A DNA stretch of 40,542 nucleotides from Methanomassiliicoccaceae archaeon (GTDB lineage: Archaea > Thermoplasmatota > Thermoplasmata > Methanomassiliicoccales > Methanomethylophilaceae). Shown piece by piece: positions 39,565 to 40,542 of this stretch. The position numbers and the translations under genes were made by a program. Location of the stretch: positions 1-40,542 of the forward strand of contig JAITWO010000023.1 of the NCBI GenBank assembly GCA_031285205.1. The letters run 5' to 3'. How positions within the stretch are numbered: the stretch's first letter is position 1; each line of letters begins with the position of its first letter. Below the pieces are notes generated by a model, which worked only from the letters and a program-made list of their open reading frames with translations, did not search any database and was not told where the DNA came from.

Positions 39565-40542
39565 ATGAAAAGATTGGACAACACACTGTATGTTACGTCC
39601 TCTGATTCGTATATATCAAGGGATGGGGAGAATCTTGTGATACAAAAGAACAAAGAAGAACTCGGCAGGTTCCCGATACACCTGATTGATAGTCTGGTGT
39701 CATTCACATACTCAGGAGTGAGCACACAGGCAATGAGGCTCTGTTCTGATAACAATGTACCAATATCTTTCATGTCCCCTGGAGGCAAGTTCATTTCATC
39801 GTTGCATGGACCTATACACGGGAACGTCCTTCTGAGGAGAGCACAATTCAGGTACGCAGATAACGAAGACAGATGTATAAAAATATCACGAAACATGATC
39901 ATAGGGAAGATATCCAATTGCCGGAAGGTTGTCGGCAGGTGTATTAGAGATCATCCGGATGCAAATGAAAGAGGATCGCTATCAGACGCCATGGACGAGT
40001 TACGTGCAAACCTATCGTCATTGTTGACCTCTAATGAGCTGGGCACCATTCGGGGGATCGAGGGTGATGCAGCGAAGACGTATTTCCGAGCGATGGATAA
40101 TATGATCCTTAGGAATAAAGAGGATTTTTTCTTACACAACAGGAACAGAAGGCCACCTACAGATAAGATGAATGCTTTGCTTTCTTTCTCATATTCGGTT
40201 CTTACAAACGAGGTGAAATCGGCACTTATGGGCATAGGTATGGATCCCTATGTAGGATTTCTGCACACAGACCGACCGGGCAGACCCTCTTTGGCATTGG
40301 ATGTCATGGAGGAATTGAGGTCCCCGATGGCCGATCGTTTCGTTTTGAACCTTGTAAATCTTGGACAGATCGGGCCGGATGATTTTGAGGAGACCGAGGG
40401 AGAAGGAACTTTCCTCAACGAGCACGGAAGAAAATTATTCATTAAAGAATGGCAGGAGAGAAAACATAGTGAGATCAATCATCCATTTTTAGGAGAGAAG
40501 ATCAAAATGGGGTTGTTACCACATGTGCAGTCAAAATTGCTT
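39565..40542 (+). CDS. cas1: Cas1 integrase, type I-C (3' end outside the window)
   Basis: The frame is open from ATG 39565 to the window edge: 326 residues without a stop, about 15-20 short of a normal I-C Cas1. It has an N-terminal beta domain (MKRLDNTLYVTSSDSYISRD) and a helical domain with metal ligands E166 (GIEGDAAKTYF), H234 (VGFLHTDRPGRPSLA) and an Asp/Glu in LDVMEELR. With Cas2 it inserts spacers at the leader end. cas2 and possibly the main array should follow to the right. Confidence 0.95.
   Translation, partial: MKRLDNTLYVTSSDSYISRDGENLVIQKNKEELGRFPIHLIDSLVSFTYSGVSTQAMRLCSDNNVPISFMSPGGKFISSLHGPIHGNVLLRRAQFRYADNEDRCIKISRNMIIGKISNCRKVVGRCIRDHPDANERGSLSDAMDELRANLSSLLTSNELGTIRGIEGDAAKTYFRAMDNMILRNKEDFFLHNRNRRPPTDKMNALLSFSYSVLTNEVKSALMGIGMDPYVGFLHTDRPGRPSLALDVMEELRSPMADRFVLNLVNLGQIGPDDFEETEGEGTFLNEHGRKLFIKEWQERKHSEINHPFLGEKIKMGLLPHVQSKLL

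Overview
The window reads as a chromosome segment of a methanogen-like euryarchaeon of the Thermoplasmata, most probably Methanomassiliicoccales (inference). Support comes from an archaeosine synthase, a Trm-G10 type tRNA methylase, eL41 and Sec61-beta homologues, a four-subunit pyruvate:ferredoxin oxidoreductase, split ATCase genes (pyrB/pyrI), BHB-type tRNA introns and many leaderless genes with a TATA-like box about 26 nt upstream of the start codon. Of 39 complete genes only two end in TAG (32 TGA, 5 TAA), which fits lineages that decode TAG as pyrrolysine but does not prove it.

Layout. 1-530: two intron-containing tRNA genes flank the tiny ribosomal protein gene eL41. tRNA-Arg(UCU) has a 24-nt intron in its T-loop. 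tRNA-Trp(CCA) has a 98-nt intron whose C/D-box guides match tRNA positions 34 and 39. 671-3756 (minus): an ACT-domain regulator, homoserine dehydrogenase and citramalate synthase form an amino-acid operon with an inverted repeat over its promoter. 3851-9940: tRNA-Ser, nadE, tRNA-Glu, a TerC-family membrane protein, a large acidic repeat protein of unknown function, and a cation/proton antiporter. 9966-12939 (minus): Sec61-beta, a tRNA G10 methylase and ArcS. 13054-16028 (plus): pyrB, pyrI, a UPF0200 kinase-like protein and an unknown 88-residue protein are tightly overlapped, followed by a DUF92 membrane protein. 16262-17377: a beta-solenoid-like, tail-anchored protein. 17434-20366 (minus): porCDAB. 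20634-22934: ppsA with a repeated motif in its leader. PorCDAB and PpsA together link acetyl-CoA, pyruvate and PEP.

22960-31907 is mixed: a CBS-ParB fusion protein, a hexapeptide acyltransferase, an accessory module of two ASCH proteins and a GNAT-PUA-like fusion next to tRNA-Asp, an iron/cobalamin-type ABC importer, a bacterial-type aspartate decarboxylase (panD), RNase HI and hisS.

32080-40542 is an AT-richer type I-C CRISPR-Cas locus: two degenerate repeats, a CARF-HTH regulator on the minus strand, then cas3-cas5-cas8c-cas7, a terminator-like hairpin, cas4, and cas1, which runs off the window. No full CRISPR array and no cas2 are present; both could lie just beyond the right edge.
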